Assembly: GCA_030035585.1 (NCBI GenBank)
Contig: CM057477.1
Coordinates: forward strand, 65,205,447 to 65,269,446
Direction of reading: 5' to 3'
DNA: 64,000 nt
Source: Dugong dugon
Lineage: Eukaryota; Chordata; Mammalia; Sirenia; Dugongidae
In this document: positions 1-10,784 of the stretch, piece after piece
Position numbering within the stretch: the stretch's first letter is position 1
Layout: every line of letters begins with the position of its first letter
Notes under the pieces: model-generated
Seen by the model: only the letters and a program-made list of their open reading frames with translations
Database searches by the model: none
What the model was told of the DNA's origin: nothing
Made by a program: the position numbers and the translations under genes

Positions 1-48
1 ATCTATAGGGGAATTTCTAACCACCTTTCCACTTCCATTTCCTTCCTA

Positions 49-234
49 AACCAAAACAAACAAACAAACAAAAAAACCAAACCCATTGCCAGCGAGTCTA
101 TTTCGACTCATAGTGACCCTATAGGACAGAGTAGAACTACCTCATAGAGTTTACAAGGAGTGCCTAGTGGTTTCGAACTGCTGACCTTTTGGTTAGCAGC
201 TGTAGCTCTTAACCGTTATGCACCAGGGTTTCCA
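49..234 (-). mobile_element. AfroSINE, short type, antisense
   Basis: Read on the minus strand it has the tRNA-derived head (CCCTGGTG), a B-box-like stretch around GTTCGAAACC, the 'actctgtcctatagggtcac' body and a tail ending in GGGTTTGGTTTTTTTG. The left edge is a (CAAA)n-rich tract, which is the SINE tail. Confidence 0.9.
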
Positions 235-957
235 TAAGAATTACTAAGAATGTAAAATATATTGCTGCAAGCAATGCCTCAAGAATGGATGAGAATGAAA
301 AATATATTGTGTAAAATTCCAAAATGTTATCCTGCAACAGTTAGCAGTATATTTAGGTAGACCATTTTTGACTGAAGATGAAACCCACAAGGGTAACGTA
401 ACTTTAGATGGTCTGTCCTTGGCTAACTCTTGAGCATTTTTTTTTTTTCTCCTTTCCTGTGTGGGGTCTACAGAGGGAAGGGCTGAATTACATAGGACTT
501 TTGAATCATGCATCAAGGTGATACTAAGGAAAAGTGAAGCTGCCCCTTGGGAAGTGATCTACATCTGAGTTATGCTTATATGATGTCCTTTATGAGTTTT
601 GTAAGCCAAGAAGTTGGTTTTGTTAATTCATAGTAATATTTTTTTAAATGTTTTTACGTGTATTACAAAACTGAGATTGATGGACTCTAAGTTATCCACG
701 TAGAAATCAATGAATGTACAGTTTTGTGGTTTTTTTTAATTTATGAAAGAGAATTGTGCTATCTAATATAAAAAACCCACACTGACAAAAATAACGAACT
801 GGGATTAGGTGGGTGCAGGTTATGAGGAATCCTTTCCAGAGAATGTATTCAGCTAATCTATTTATGGTGACTTCACTCTACTGTAGCATAAATACTTTCT
901 AACTTTCAGTCTAAGTGATACTACATGTAACTTTCATGCTTTATTTTGTTTATTAAG
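235..957. other. Intron sequence upstream of first visible exon
   Basis: AT-rich sequence with no repeat I can name and no open frame with coding character. It ends in a plain polypyrimidine tract and AG acceptor at 956-957. Earlier exons of the gene must lie left of the window. Confidence 0.5.
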
Positions 958-1118
958 GTCTCATTAAGACTAAAAAGGAAGACATAGTGAAGAAGAATAT
1001 TGTACGTGGTGAGGGTTTTAAGACTATTTCAGCAACACAGTATGAAACAATAATGGCCATGACCAATTTGGCCATACTAAATTGTCAAGTATATGGGAGA
1101 AATGCACTTAATCTTAAG
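958..1118 (+). CDS. LRRC63: LRRC63-like protein, internal exon A
   Basis: This is the first visible exon of the host gene. The exon starts after AG at 956-957 with two bases completing a codon begun in an unseen exon. It then encodes 53 residues starting LIKTKKEDIVKKN and ending YGRNALNLK, and is followed by a phase-0 GTATGC donor. The segment is lysine-rich at first, then helical (TISATQYETIMAMTNLAIL), and precedes the LRR array. From memory of mammalian LRRC63 it fits the region just before the repeats. LRRC63 is a poorly characterised leucine-rich-repeat protein with no known enzymatic role. The gene name rests on recall. Another LRRC-family member is the main alternative. Confidence 0.75.
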
Positions 1119-1495
1119 GTATGCTGGATCTTTTTTAATGAAAATGCCCTACTGTATTATCAATTATGTTTGCTTCAGGTTTCCTAACTTAGGTCCATTT
1201 CCATGATGTTGAAGAGGTCTTTCCTGGTGCAATTGAGATTTCCTAGGAACACATTCAAATTGCATCTGTAAACCTATCTGCCTTAGTTTGCCTTCAGTCC
1301 ATTAACTTAGTTTAAAACAATACTAGGATCCTAAAGCAGTTACAGTGCTTTTTTCATTACATAGCACAATAAGAGAAGTGGAATTCAGAGTTATCGTATT
1401 GTTCAGTTACCAAAAATCTTAGTCCAGTGTTCCAAATCTAGCACTAGGCTGGCTTTTCACTGAACAAAAAATGCCCATTTTTATGAAAAACAACA
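1119..1495. other. Start of intron 1, no recognised feature
   Basis: AT-rich intron sequence after the donor site. Nothing else is recognisable. The whole intron runs 1119-15452 (14.3 kb) and is dominated by the repeats listed below. Confidence 0.5.
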
Positions 1496-2230
1496 ATAAT
1501 AGCTAACACTTATTAAATACCTACTATGTGTCAAGCAAATGTTACTCCTTGTCTTAGTTATCTAGTGCTGCTATAACAGAAATACCACAAATGGATGACT
1601 TCAACAAACTGAAGTTTATTCCCTCACAGTCTAGTAGGCCAGAAGTCCAAATTTAGTACATCAGCTCCAGGGGAAGGCTTTGTCTCTCTCTTGACTGTGG
1701 AGGAAGGTCCTTGTCATCAATCTTCGTCTGGTGTAGGAGCTTCTCTGTGTAGGAATGTTGGGTCCAAAGGACACACTCTGCTCCTGGTGCTGCTTTCTTG
1801 GTGTTATGAGGTCCCCTGTCTCTCTGCTTTTTTCTCCCTTTTATATCTCAGAAGAGATTGGTTTTATACAAAATCTAATCTTGTAGATTGAGTCCTGCCT
1901 CATTAACATAACTGTCCCTGATCCCACCTCATTAACATCACAGAGGCAGGATTTACAATACATAGGAAAATCATATCAGATGACAAAATGGTGGACAGTC
2001 ACACAATACTGGGAATCATGGCATAGCCAGGATATTTTGGGGGGACACAGTTCAATCCATGACACTCTAAAACTTACAATTCTGCAAAATGGGTATTATA
2101 ATCTTCATTTTACAGATGAGGACACTGAGGCTCAATAAAAAGTAATTTGTTCAAGATCACACAGCAAGTAAGTGGCATAGCTTGGATTTAAACCTGGAAT
2201 TCTTTGGCTTCAAAATCTGTACTCTTTTTT
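1496..2230 (-). repeat. MIR SINE, antisense, split by an LTR
   Basis: The left piece (1496-1549) has the MIR end 'taacacttattaaatacc' and 'ctatgtgtcaagc'. The right piece (2070-2230) has 'ttttacagatgaggacactg' and 'gatcacacagcaagtaagtg', both hallmarks of an antisense MIR core. The LTR at 1550-2064 sits between them, so the MIR was there first. Confidence 0.8.
1550..2064 (-). mobile_element. Solo LTR, ERVL-MaLR-like (fossil)
   Basis: A fossil LTR of the MaLR type, read in antisense. The ends are TG...CA, flanked by near-identical 5-bp repeats (ctcct at 1545-1549, ctcta at 2065-2069). No internal region is present. It is related to the copy at 53526-54009 in the opposite orientation. It looks old, and is younger than the MIR it interrupts. 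The exact subfamily is not known to me. Confidence 0.75.
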
Positions 2231-3364
2231 AAAAAATTGGAAAAAAAAAACTTTTTATTTTTAAATAATCTCAAACTCACAAAAAGTTGCAAAAATAGTA
2301 CAAAGAACTTTCATACGCTCTTTACCTAGATTCACCAATTTTTTATTTTACCACATTTGCATATATAGATATATATGTCATATATATGTAATATATGTAT
2401 ACACACATATATATGGATGTACCATCTATCCTCATTACTCATGGATTCCTTATTCATGAATTCACTTATGTACTAAAAATACTCATTGTGATTTTGTGGT
2501 TTATTCACAGACACGCACATGTGCAGAGTGGTGACAAATTTCCAGCTGAGGTTGAAAAAGACTGATTTGGTATTTGCTAATTCAGTATTTGTGGGGACTT
2601 TATATAACATAACTAACCCAAATAATGAGAATTGCATATATATCTATATATATATAAAACCATTTAAGAAAAATTAAAGACATCCTGGATATTGTCTTAT
2701 ACAATCATAATGCAGTTATCAAATTTATAACCTTAGTTCAAATTTTGTCAACTGTCTCAATTTTTGAAAAGTGGTTTTTTTATGACATAAGATCCAATCA
2801 AGAATCACACATTACATTTAGTTTTTATGAATTATTTAGTTTAAAAAAATATTTTTATTATAAAATAAAACAGGTGTAGAAAGCAACATAAATCAAACAA
2901 ATGACTTAATTATTTTATGATTATTTTGTTGCACCACATTGCCTTCCATTGTCCCATATAAGAGTTGCATACTGATAGAATGTCGTATATGAGATGTATG
3001 TTACCTCATAGCTTCAATAAATGTTTGTCTACTTCCCTGCCTTCCCCTAATCTATTAAAGTTACAATGTAGCTACATATAAATTACCTCAACATACCAGG
3101 AAGAAAGCCTTGGAATCTTGTTTGGTGTTTTTTTTTTTTTTTTTTTTTTTTAGGTAAGACAATATTGAGTTTACAGCTTACCACGTTAAAGGAGAACACC
3201 ACCTCCAAAAAATTTTGGCAGTGTCTCAGAGGTGGGAGGGAATATATTACTTTTTAAAGAATGCTTATAAAGCATATATGAATCTGAAAATACATTCTGA
3301 ATGATCATCAAAGTAGGTTACTAATAGATGAGACAAATATTTATTACATTTTAAAAGAACATTT
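2231..3364. other. AT-rich intron with TA-type microsatellites and poly(T)
   Basis: Contains (TA/TG)n-like tracts near 2360-2415 and 2636-2660, and a long poly(T) near 3127-3152. The part around 2255-2345 resembles the 3' UTR of an old L1, but I cannot name it securely. No gene is seen. Confidence 0.5.
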
Positions 3365-4018
3365 GGAAGTCACCTGGGGACAAGATGTCAGTGGTGACAT
3401 TTTTCTTCAATCTTCCCAAATCATCTCACAGTACATGTAGAACAATTAGGTAATAAAAAATAAAAAACATAGACAACATCCTTAACAAAACTAGAGACAA
3501 GATATTTCCACAAACCTCAGAATATGATAAAATGAGACCAGTCCCCAACCAGCAGCAAGGCCTCCTAGGATCAGCAGCTGTGCCGGAGATAGTAGAGGGA
3601 AGGAAAAGGGGATTTCTGGCAGCGCTAAGAACTAGGGAACTCAAAAAGCACCAATAAGTACTCACCCACAAGGGAAAGTTCCCTACAAAGTGGAAAACCC
3701 AGCAAACGGATCTGGGAACAACTCAAGTGACTGGGCAGATGGGAGGACAACTAGGACAACCAAAGCCCTCAAAACTCTCAGAAATAATAACAAAAACACT
3801 GTTGCAGAAGGACAGAACCACACACACAGGAAAACTACTGGGGGTAGAATCCCAAAATGAGTAGGACAAGAACTCTGGAGATAAAGGAGAGGAAAAGTGA
3901 GTGGGAGTGGTGGAGCTAAGGGTGGGGAGAATCAGAGGAAAAGATCTTGAAAAGCACCGTAGAGGTAGCTACACAGAGATGCCATATTTCTTATTTTTAA
4001 ATACTTCCCTAGAACAAA

Positions 4019-4228
4019 TGGAGCCCCGGTGGTGCAGTGGTTAAAAAGTTCAGCTGCTAACTGAAAGGTCAGAGGTTCACACCCACCAGCTGCTCCAAGG
4101 GGGAAAGATGTAACAGTCTACTTCCATAAAGATTTACAGCCCTGGGAAACTCTATGGGGCAGTTATACTCCATCCTATAGGATTGCTATGAGTTGGATCG
4201 AGTTGATGGCAGTGCGTTTGTTTTTTGG
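4019..4228 (+). mobile_element. AfroSINE, long type
   Basis: Starts GGAGCCCCGGTGGTGCAGTGG. It carries the long-type insert 'gggaaagatgtaacagtcta' plus 'ataaagatttacagccctgg', absent from the short type, and ends in a GTTTGTTTTTT tail. Inserted in the LINE remnant. Confidence 0.92.
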
Positions 4229-4954
4229 TACTAGAGCAAGGAGCTTGAAAGCCAAGAAATTAACAAGTTATTCTAGCCATTCTCACCCTATATGAAGAAA
4301 GCCCCTCCTAAAAATACAAGAAAAGCCATCTTATTTTAACATACAGAAAAGCTAAGCAGTCAAATCACATGCAAAAAAAAAATTTTAAGATTTAAAAAGA
4401 GGGCAATAATCTGAATAACACATTAACAAACAACAAAGAATCTCCAGAAAAATATGGCTATATATAATTGTAAAGCAATATTTCAAAATGAGCTAAAAAT
4501 AAAGTGATGTGAGCTATGAAAGAACAGCATAAATCACAGATGGAAGAATTTAGAAATTATATGAAGGAAAATATTAACAAAGAGACTTGATAGAGATGAA
4601 TAAATAATTAAAAAAAAAATGAAACAAATTAGAAGTAACACAAAAATAAATAGACACCATGAAAATACAGCAAGAGAAATAGAGGATGGCAAGGAGAAAA
4701 TGAAAAATCTAACAGAAATAAAGATAAAAAGGATTCAAGAGAAAGTGTTGCATATGAAAGACAGGAGAAGAATATCCAACATACTTGTAATAGCAATCCC
4801 TAAAGAAGTGGAACAAAACAAATATTATAAACTATACTTCAAGAAAAAAATCCTTGAAATAAAAGAAAACTAGAACCTAGATATTCAGAGAGCAAAGCAT
4901 TTGCTTGGGAAAATTCACCCAGAATGATCAACATTGAAGCCTATTCTAGTAAAA

Positions 4955-5163
4955 CTTTGTTGTTGTTATTGTTAGTTGCTGTCTATTCCAACTCATTGCA
5001 ATCCCACATGTGTCAGAGTAGAACTGTGACCGTAGGGTTTTCAAGTCTGACGTTTCAGAAGCAGATCACTAGGCCTGTCTTTCGAGGCACCTCTGGGTGG
5101 GTTGGAATCACTGACCTTTAAGGCTAGTAGTTGAGCACTTAACTGTGCCACTCAGGGACTCCT
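4955..5163 (-). mobile_element. AfroSINE, older variant, antisense
   Basis: Minus-strand head GGAGTCCCTGAGTGG. The body reads 'cctcgaaagacaggcctagt' then 'gatctgcttctgaaacgtca', the variant with the RTE 5'-UTR-like core. The tail at the left is (TTG)n-like, as RTE tails are. Confidence 0.88.
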
Positions 5164-5488
5164 AATAAAGGTACAAAACTTAAAAAAAAAGTTTTGTACT
5201 TGAAACTCACGGCAAAAACAATGTTATTTAAAGTAGAATATTGACATAATTTATTGTCCAAATCAGGAAACAGAGAATTCAAGGGAACACTAAAATAATT
5301 ACATGTCAAATTTAAATTTAAGTGTTAAATACTTAATACTTAAATTAAATGTTCAAAAATATTTTTGAAATACTTATTGACCAACAAATTGGTTTTATTT
5401 TGTTGGTGAAGTTATAAATGACTTTATTCAAAATTATTTTCAAAAATAAAATTAATTCTAAAAATAAAAATATTATCTCTGTACATTT

Positions 5489-5691
5489 GGAGCCCTGGTG
5501 GCACACTGGTTAAGCACTTGGCTGCTAACTAAAAGGTCAGTGGTTTGAACTCTCCAGCCTCTCTGTGGGAGAAAGATGTGGCAGGCTGCTTCCATAAAGA
5601 TTACAGCTTTGGAAACCATATGGGGCAGTTCTATTTTGTCCTGTAGGGTCACTATGAGTCAGAATCGACCCGACGGCAGCGGGTTTGGTTT
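5489..5691 (+). mobile_element. AfroSINE, long type
   Basis: Starts GGAGCCCTGGTGGCACACTGG. Includes 'gggagaaagatgtggcaggc' and ends GGCAGCGGGTTTGGTTT. Confidence 0.93.
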
Positions 5692-6559
5692 ATGTGTGTG
5701 TACATTTAAGCAAAACTATTTTTAAAAAACTTTTTTATATAATTACGAATTTTAGATAGAAAATATAATTATTGGTATATATCCCGTTTTTTATCTGTCT
5801 CTCTCGAAAACCATGTCACTGGTTTTTTTGTTTTTTGGCGAGATGTATTTTTTTTCCAAAATGGACTTGTTTTTAAAAATGTTATAAGCTTACACGATGT
5901 TTTCTTCAAATTTGCATTGTATGGTTAATAAATATGAAATCATTGACATTTCTTAGCAACCTTTCTCTTTAGATCATGTTTCTTAATGATTCAAATTATC
6001 TCTGTTTTGTACCTGATAAGATTCAGAGCAAATTTTAGTAAATGGAATATATTTGAAATTCTAATTCTTCTCATACATCAATATATTCCAAAGCATAGTT
6101 GTGGCATTTCTGAATTAAATCTTATACTACATTTATGCTCTCGCTGTTTAATTTCTTAGTAATCCTGCCTTGTCTAGATCTCCCTATTAGCAAATTTTGT
6201 TTTCACTAGTTTATTTATATAAAACAAGCAAAAGCTGAAGTTTTAGGCCCTCCATTCTTTGAATATTCAGTTATATATTTTCAGCTGCCTTTGAACAAAA
6301 TCCAACCAAAATGGAGGAGCAGGAGGGAGGGCTTTTAAGATGATAGTAATGTTTTGTTTCTTGAAATTCGGGCTGATTACACAAGTGTATTCAGTTTGTG
6401 AAAATCATCAAGCTTAACACTTATGATTTGTGCATTTTCATAAAGTGTGTTATATTTCAATAGCAAGTTTTATTAAAATCCATTGAAGAATTTTAAGGAG
6501 AGGAGTAAGAGATTCAGATTTTTTATTGAAGTATTTTCAGGCCAAAGGGGAGAAACATG
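5692..6559. other. AT-rich intron, no recognised feature
   Basis: No repeat family or exon could be supported here. Confidence 0.5.
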
Positions 6560-7871
6560 CCTAAACAAACTAAAATTACAGAATATATTAAAAATAATGA
6601 TAATAACAAACAGCACATCAATCTATGGGACACAGCAAAAGTAAAGATTAGTTGGAAAAGATGAAAGCATTAAACACCTATATAAATAAAATTTTTAAAT
6701 GTATTAAATACTCAACTCAAAAAGCTAGGAAAAAATAGCCAAGTAAACCAAAAGAAAGCACAAACAAGCAATTGATAAAAACTCAAATTAATAGTAAAAA
6801 CAGTAATTAATAAATAATCTTTTTTATTTAAAAAATTAACAAGATACAGAAACCACTAGCTACATATTTTTTTTTAAGTACAAATATACAAAATGAGAAA
6901 TGACAAAAGGAAAATAACCATACAGGCAGAAGAAATTAAAAAAAAAAAAAAAGCATAACAGACCAGTTTGTTCAACTCTGCAAATAAATTTGAAAACCTA
7001 GATGAAATGGATAAATTTCTAGGAAAATTTACTTTATAAAATTGATTCCTATAGTGATGGACATAGAGACAGACAAATTTCCAAATAGAAATACCTCTAT
7101 AAAAGAACACTCCACAAACTCCTACAGGCCTACATGGTTTTAAAAGGTAATTCTACAAAACTTTAAAGATTTGATCATTATAGTGCTTCCTAACTTATTC
7201 TACAAAGAAAAGTTCTGAAATCTTTTATGATGTCTTGACATTGACAATAAAAGCTAACAAAGATTACATAAAAAGAAAACTCCAGACTATTCTCACTTGT
7301 AACAATAATGTAAAAATGTTAAATAAAACATATTTATTATTGTTAAATAGCCAGTAACAGATAATAGCAGATGTTCAATAATCATAAGAAAATCATCGTT
7401 CTCCTCTTGGTTCATTAAAAGCAAGGATGTTTCAATATTAGGAAATTCATTGATGTAATATATAATATTAATAGAGCTAAAGATAAAAAAGTATAAAGAT
7501 TAGAAAGGAAGAAATAAAACTGTATTTATTAACAGACAGCATGATGGTGTATGTAGAAAACATTAAGGAATCTACACTAAAAAAACCTACCAGAACTAAT
7601 AAGTACATTTAGCATGGTTGTCAGTAACAAAGTCAATATGGAAAAAGTCAATACAGGAGTAACACCAGGATGCAAAGTCATAGGGTCCATCTAGAATTCT
7701 GCCTGTGATACCAATACAAAACAACAACACCAACAACAGGATGGAAGACTTGAACAGACACTTCACAGAGAAAGACATACTAATGGCCAATAACTACATG
7801 AAAATATAATGAACATCATTGTTCATCAAGGAAATGCAAATTAAAACCACAATGAGATACCATAGCACACC
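6560..7871 (+). mobile_element. Old degraded L1 ORF2 remnant
   Basis: Sense-strand L1 phrases survive: 'gaaatggataaatttctagg' (7005-7025), 'gacttgaacagacacttcac' (7747-7766) and 'aaccacaatgagataccata' (7845-7864). They match the RT-upstream and C-terminal parts of ORF2. All frames are broken and there are large internal losses. The RTE at 7872 interrupts or abuts it. Confidence 0.7.
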
Positions 7872-8865
7872 GATTGTTGTTGTTAGGTGCTGTCCAGTCG
7901 GTTCCAACTCATAGTGACCCTGTGTACAACAGCACGAAACAGTGCCCAATCCTGCACCATGCCCACAATCATTGTTATGCTTGAGCCCATTGTTGCAGCC
8001 ACAGTGTTAATCCATCTTGTTGAGGGTTTTCCTCTTTTTCGCTGACCCTCTACTTTACCAAGCGTGATGTCCTTCTCCAGGGACTGATCCCTCCTGACAA
8101 CATGTCCAAAGTATGTAAGACGTAGTCTCGTCATCCTTGCCTCTAAGGAGCATTCTGGTAGAACTTCTTCCAAGACAGATTTGTTTATTCTTTTGGCAGT
8201 CCATGATATATTCACTATTCTTCGCCAACACCACAATTCAAAGGTGTCAGTTCTTCTTCGGTCTTCTTTATTCATTGTCAAGCTTTCACATGCATATGAG
8301 GCAATTGATAATACCAGGGCTTGGGTCAGGCGCACCTTAGTCTTCAAGGTGATGTCTTTGCTTTTTTTGTTTGTTTGTTTGTTTTAGTCAAAGTTGTCAA
8401 AAATGGTATACAGAACTCCCTGTTTTCTTTTTTAATTTAATTTTTTTATTGTACTTTAGATGAAGGTTTACAGAACAAATAGTTTCTCATTAAACAGTTA
8501 GTACACATATTGTTTTATGACAATGGTTAACAACCCCACAACATGTCAACACTGTCCCTTCTCAACCTTGGGTTCCCTATTACCAGCTTTCCTGCCCTCC
8601 CCCCCCGCTTCTAGTCTTTGTCCCTGGACTATTGTGCCCCATTAGTCTTGCATCTTTGCTTTTTAACACTTTAAAGAGGTCTTTTGCAGCAGATTTGCCC
8701 AATGCAATGCGTCTTTTGATTTCTTGATTGCTGCTTCCATGGGCGTTGATTGTGGATCCAAGTAAAATGAAATCCTTGACAACTTCAGTCTTTTCTCCAT
8801 TTATCATGATGTTGCTTATTGGTCCAGTTGTGAGGATTTTTGTTTTCTTTATCTTGAGGTAATCC
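7872..8865 (-). mobile_element. RTE/BovB-like LINE, 5'-truncated, antisense, split by an L1
   Basis: The 3' end is at the left, with the (GTT)n-type tail. A frame at 7883-8347 (minus) encodes the RTE ORF2 C-terminus: RTDTFELWCWRRIVNI, TNK-like NKSVLEEV, LRLTYFGHVVRRDQSLEKDI and KRGKPSTRW. The upstream part at 8653-8807 encodes MINGEKTEVVKDFILLGSTI. The two parts are separated by an L1 3' end (8367-8652) with a clean 12-bp duplication. Only the last quarter of the element is present. Confidence 0.92.
8367..8652 (-). mobile_element. 5'-truncated L1 3' end inserted in RTE
   Basis: Antisense L1 3' UTR ('tgtactttagatgaaggttt', 'ttctcattaaacagttagta'). The flanks carry TCTTTGCTTTTT at 8355-8366 and 8653-8664, a 12-bp target duplication. 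About 55 bases of non-L1 sequence lie between the L1 tail (about 8431-8450) and a second A-rich (AAAC)n tail, which suggests a short 3' transduction. Confidence 0.88.
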
Positions 8866-8909
8866 AGGCATGCCCATAAAACTGGCTAAAATTTAAAACT
8901 CTGACCAAA

Positions 8910-9092
8910 CCAAACCAAACCCACTGTCAACTCATAGCAACGCTATAGGACAGAGTAGAACTGCGCCCTAGGGTTTCCAAGGCTGTAATCTTCAGAGAAG
9001 CAGACTGCCACATCTTTCTCCCACAGAATGGCTGAGGGGTTCAGATCATCAGTTGGCAATGGAGTGCTTAACCTTTTGTACCACCGAGGTTC
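8910..9092 (-). mobile_element. AfroSINE, long type, antisense
   Basis: Starts at the left with the tail (accaaaccaaacccactg), then 'aggacagagtagaactgcgc', 'cagactgccacatctttctc' and a head ending CCACCGAGGTTCC. Confidence 0.9.
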
Positions 9093-9404
9093 CTTCCATG
9101 TATCTTAGACATTTTTATTCTGTCCCATATGTCTGTCACTCTCTTGTCTAAATTTTCTGTCTCTTTCACTTTCTGTACTTGATTCTGAGTGTTTTCTTCT
9201 TACCTGAATTCTGGTTCAGTAATTTTCCCTTCAGTTTAGTCTAACCTGCCATCAAACTCTTTACCAGGTTCTTAATTTTGGTTATGTCATATTTATAATC
9301 ACATATTTTTTAAATATGTTTATTATTTTCATTTTTCTACTTCAAATTCTTTATTCTGTCATTTAATTTCTCAAGAGATTAATCACAGTTTTTTTTCAAT
9401 TATT
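9093..9404. other. Pyrimidine-rich intron, probable old LINE remnant
   Basis: T-rich sequence that resembles antisense 5' parts of old L1/HAL1 elements. I cannot place it firmly. No exon seen. Confidence 0.35.
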
Positions 9405-9772
9405 CTTTTTAAATTTTATTGTGCTTTAGGTGAAAGTTTACAGCTCAAATTAATTTCTCATTCAAAAATTTACACACATATTGTTTTGTGACATTGGTTG
9501 CAATTACCTCAATGTGACAGCACACTCCCCCTTTCCACCTCGGGTTCCTTGTGTCCATTCATCCAGCTCCTGTCCCTTCCTGCCTTCTCGTCTTGCTTTT
9601 GGACAGGAGTTACCCATTTGGTCTTGTGTAATTTGATTGAAGTAAGAAGCACATTCCTCGTGTGTGTTATTTTTTGTTTTATAGGCTGCCTAATCTTTGT
9701 CTGAAAAGTGGGCTTCAGGAATGGTTTTGAGTTAGCAGAGTGTCCAGGGGACCATAGTCTTGGGGGATGGTT
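9405..9772 (-). mobile_element. 5'-truncated L1 3' end, antisense
   Basis: 'attgtgctttaggtgaaagt', 'tgtgacagcacactccccct', 'gtgtccattcatccagctcc' and 'aatggttttgagttagcaga' match the common L1 3' UTR seen in several places in this window. An A-run follows at about 9773-9790. Confidence 0.85.
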
Positions 9773-9789
9773 AAAAAAAAAAAAAAAAA

Positions 9790-10468
9790 GTTTGATAAAT
9801 CTAACATGTAAATTCTCTGTGAGTTTATCTCTATGGTCTATAATTTCTCTTGGTTTTTTGTTCAATTATTGGCCTTTTGTATGCCTATTTATTTTTTATT
9901 GCAAGACTGATATTGTGCAGAGATAATTTGAGGTTCTGGATGATGTTATCTTCTTTCAGAAAATTTTTATTTTTGTTTCTGGCAGGCAGAGAGTGTAGGT
10001 GAGGCTCATCTTAATTCAGTCAGAGAATCAATTGATTTAATGATAGACTTCAAACTTTGTAAGAACTCTGAGGTTCACCTTTTTATCCCAGGGCTGTGGC
10101 CTTTCAGCCACCCCATAGATAGTCTGAGACCTCTCCTCCTTGGCAAACCCTGAACTCCAGTTTTTGTCTTTCCAGGAGTACGCAGCAGACTGTAGTTCTG
10201 CTCAGTTACTCAACCACAGTTTTAGATGAGGCAGATGCTTGGAGGGGGAAAGATAGTGTCAAATATTGTGGTACCATCCTGGGAGTACCTTTTCTCTCTA
10301 ATTTTGACCTGTTAAATCCTTGCTACCTGGTAATTCCCCAAGCCTTTGTTGTTGTTGTTATTTGTTTTCCTTTTTGTCTTTAGTGGGAGGTTTGGTCTGA
10401 AACAAGCCCAGTGACCATTAGTAGAAGTGAGAAGAAGTAGATCATCTGGTTTTGGAGTGAATAAATCA
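9790..10468. other. Intron, unidentified old repeat
   Basis: T-rich on the + strand, with 'ttttattgcaagactgatat' at 9895-9914, which looks like an old interspersed repeat. I cannot name the family. No exon seen. Confidence 0.4.
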
Positions 10469-10640
10469 GAGGTTGACAAACTTTTTCTGAAAAGGGCTAG
10501 ATAGTAAAAAGTGTTGTCTGTGAGGGCCACAGGGTCTCTATTACAACTGCTAAACTCTGTCATACAGTGCAGAAGCAGTCATATGCAATACCTAAGCATA
10601 CAAGCATGACTGTGTTCAAATAAAACTTTATTTGTAATGG
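10469..10640. mobile_element. Nonautonomous hAT/Charlie-like DNA transposon fragment
   Basis: 'ggttgacaaactttttctga', 'gggctagatagtaaaaagtg' and 'gtgttcaaataaaactttat' match one half-to-full copy of a common old mammalian MER-type DNA transposon. The distal inverted terminus is not visible. The family name is not certain. Confidence 0.55.
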
Positions 10641-10784
10641 AAATAAATAGAGAAAGAATATAGCTTTTAATGAGTTAGGTGAAGCTAGTCCAGAAAAACA
10701 GTTTATTTCCCAGGCCATTAATATTATTTCTAAAAGCATTTGACTCCAGAGCAGAATCCTGAGCTCTGTGGTGACAGAAAAGAA

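Larger units (their letters stand above)
3365..5200 (+). mobile_element. Old L1/HAL1-like LINE remnant (ORF1 region)
   Basis: A purine-rich, LINE-like sense strand. A frame at 4619-4873 encodes a coiled-coil-type peptide with RRRISNILVIAIPKE, which resembles the L1 ORF1 junction between coiled coil and RNA-binding domain. Downstream, 'cagagagcaaagcatttgct' and 'attcacccagaatgatcaac' look like the end of an ORF1-only LINE (HAL1-like). No ORF2 follows. Two SINEs (4019-4228 and 4955-5163) interrupt it. Choosing between HAL1 and a degraded L1 needs a consensus alignment. Confidence 0.55.

Noticed and set aside
1691-1891. 66-codon frame near the first exon
   Set aside because: It lies inside the MaLR-type LTR relic and has no splice link to the gene.
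4619-4873. 84-codon lysine-rich frame as a small host gene
   Set aside because: It matches the coiled-coil part of an L1/HAL1-like ORF1 and sits in LINE sequence on both sides.
7883-8347. 154-codon open frame as a novel gene
   Set aside because: Its peptide is the C-terminal part of RTE ORF2, shared with the copies at 10785, 26935 and 62070.
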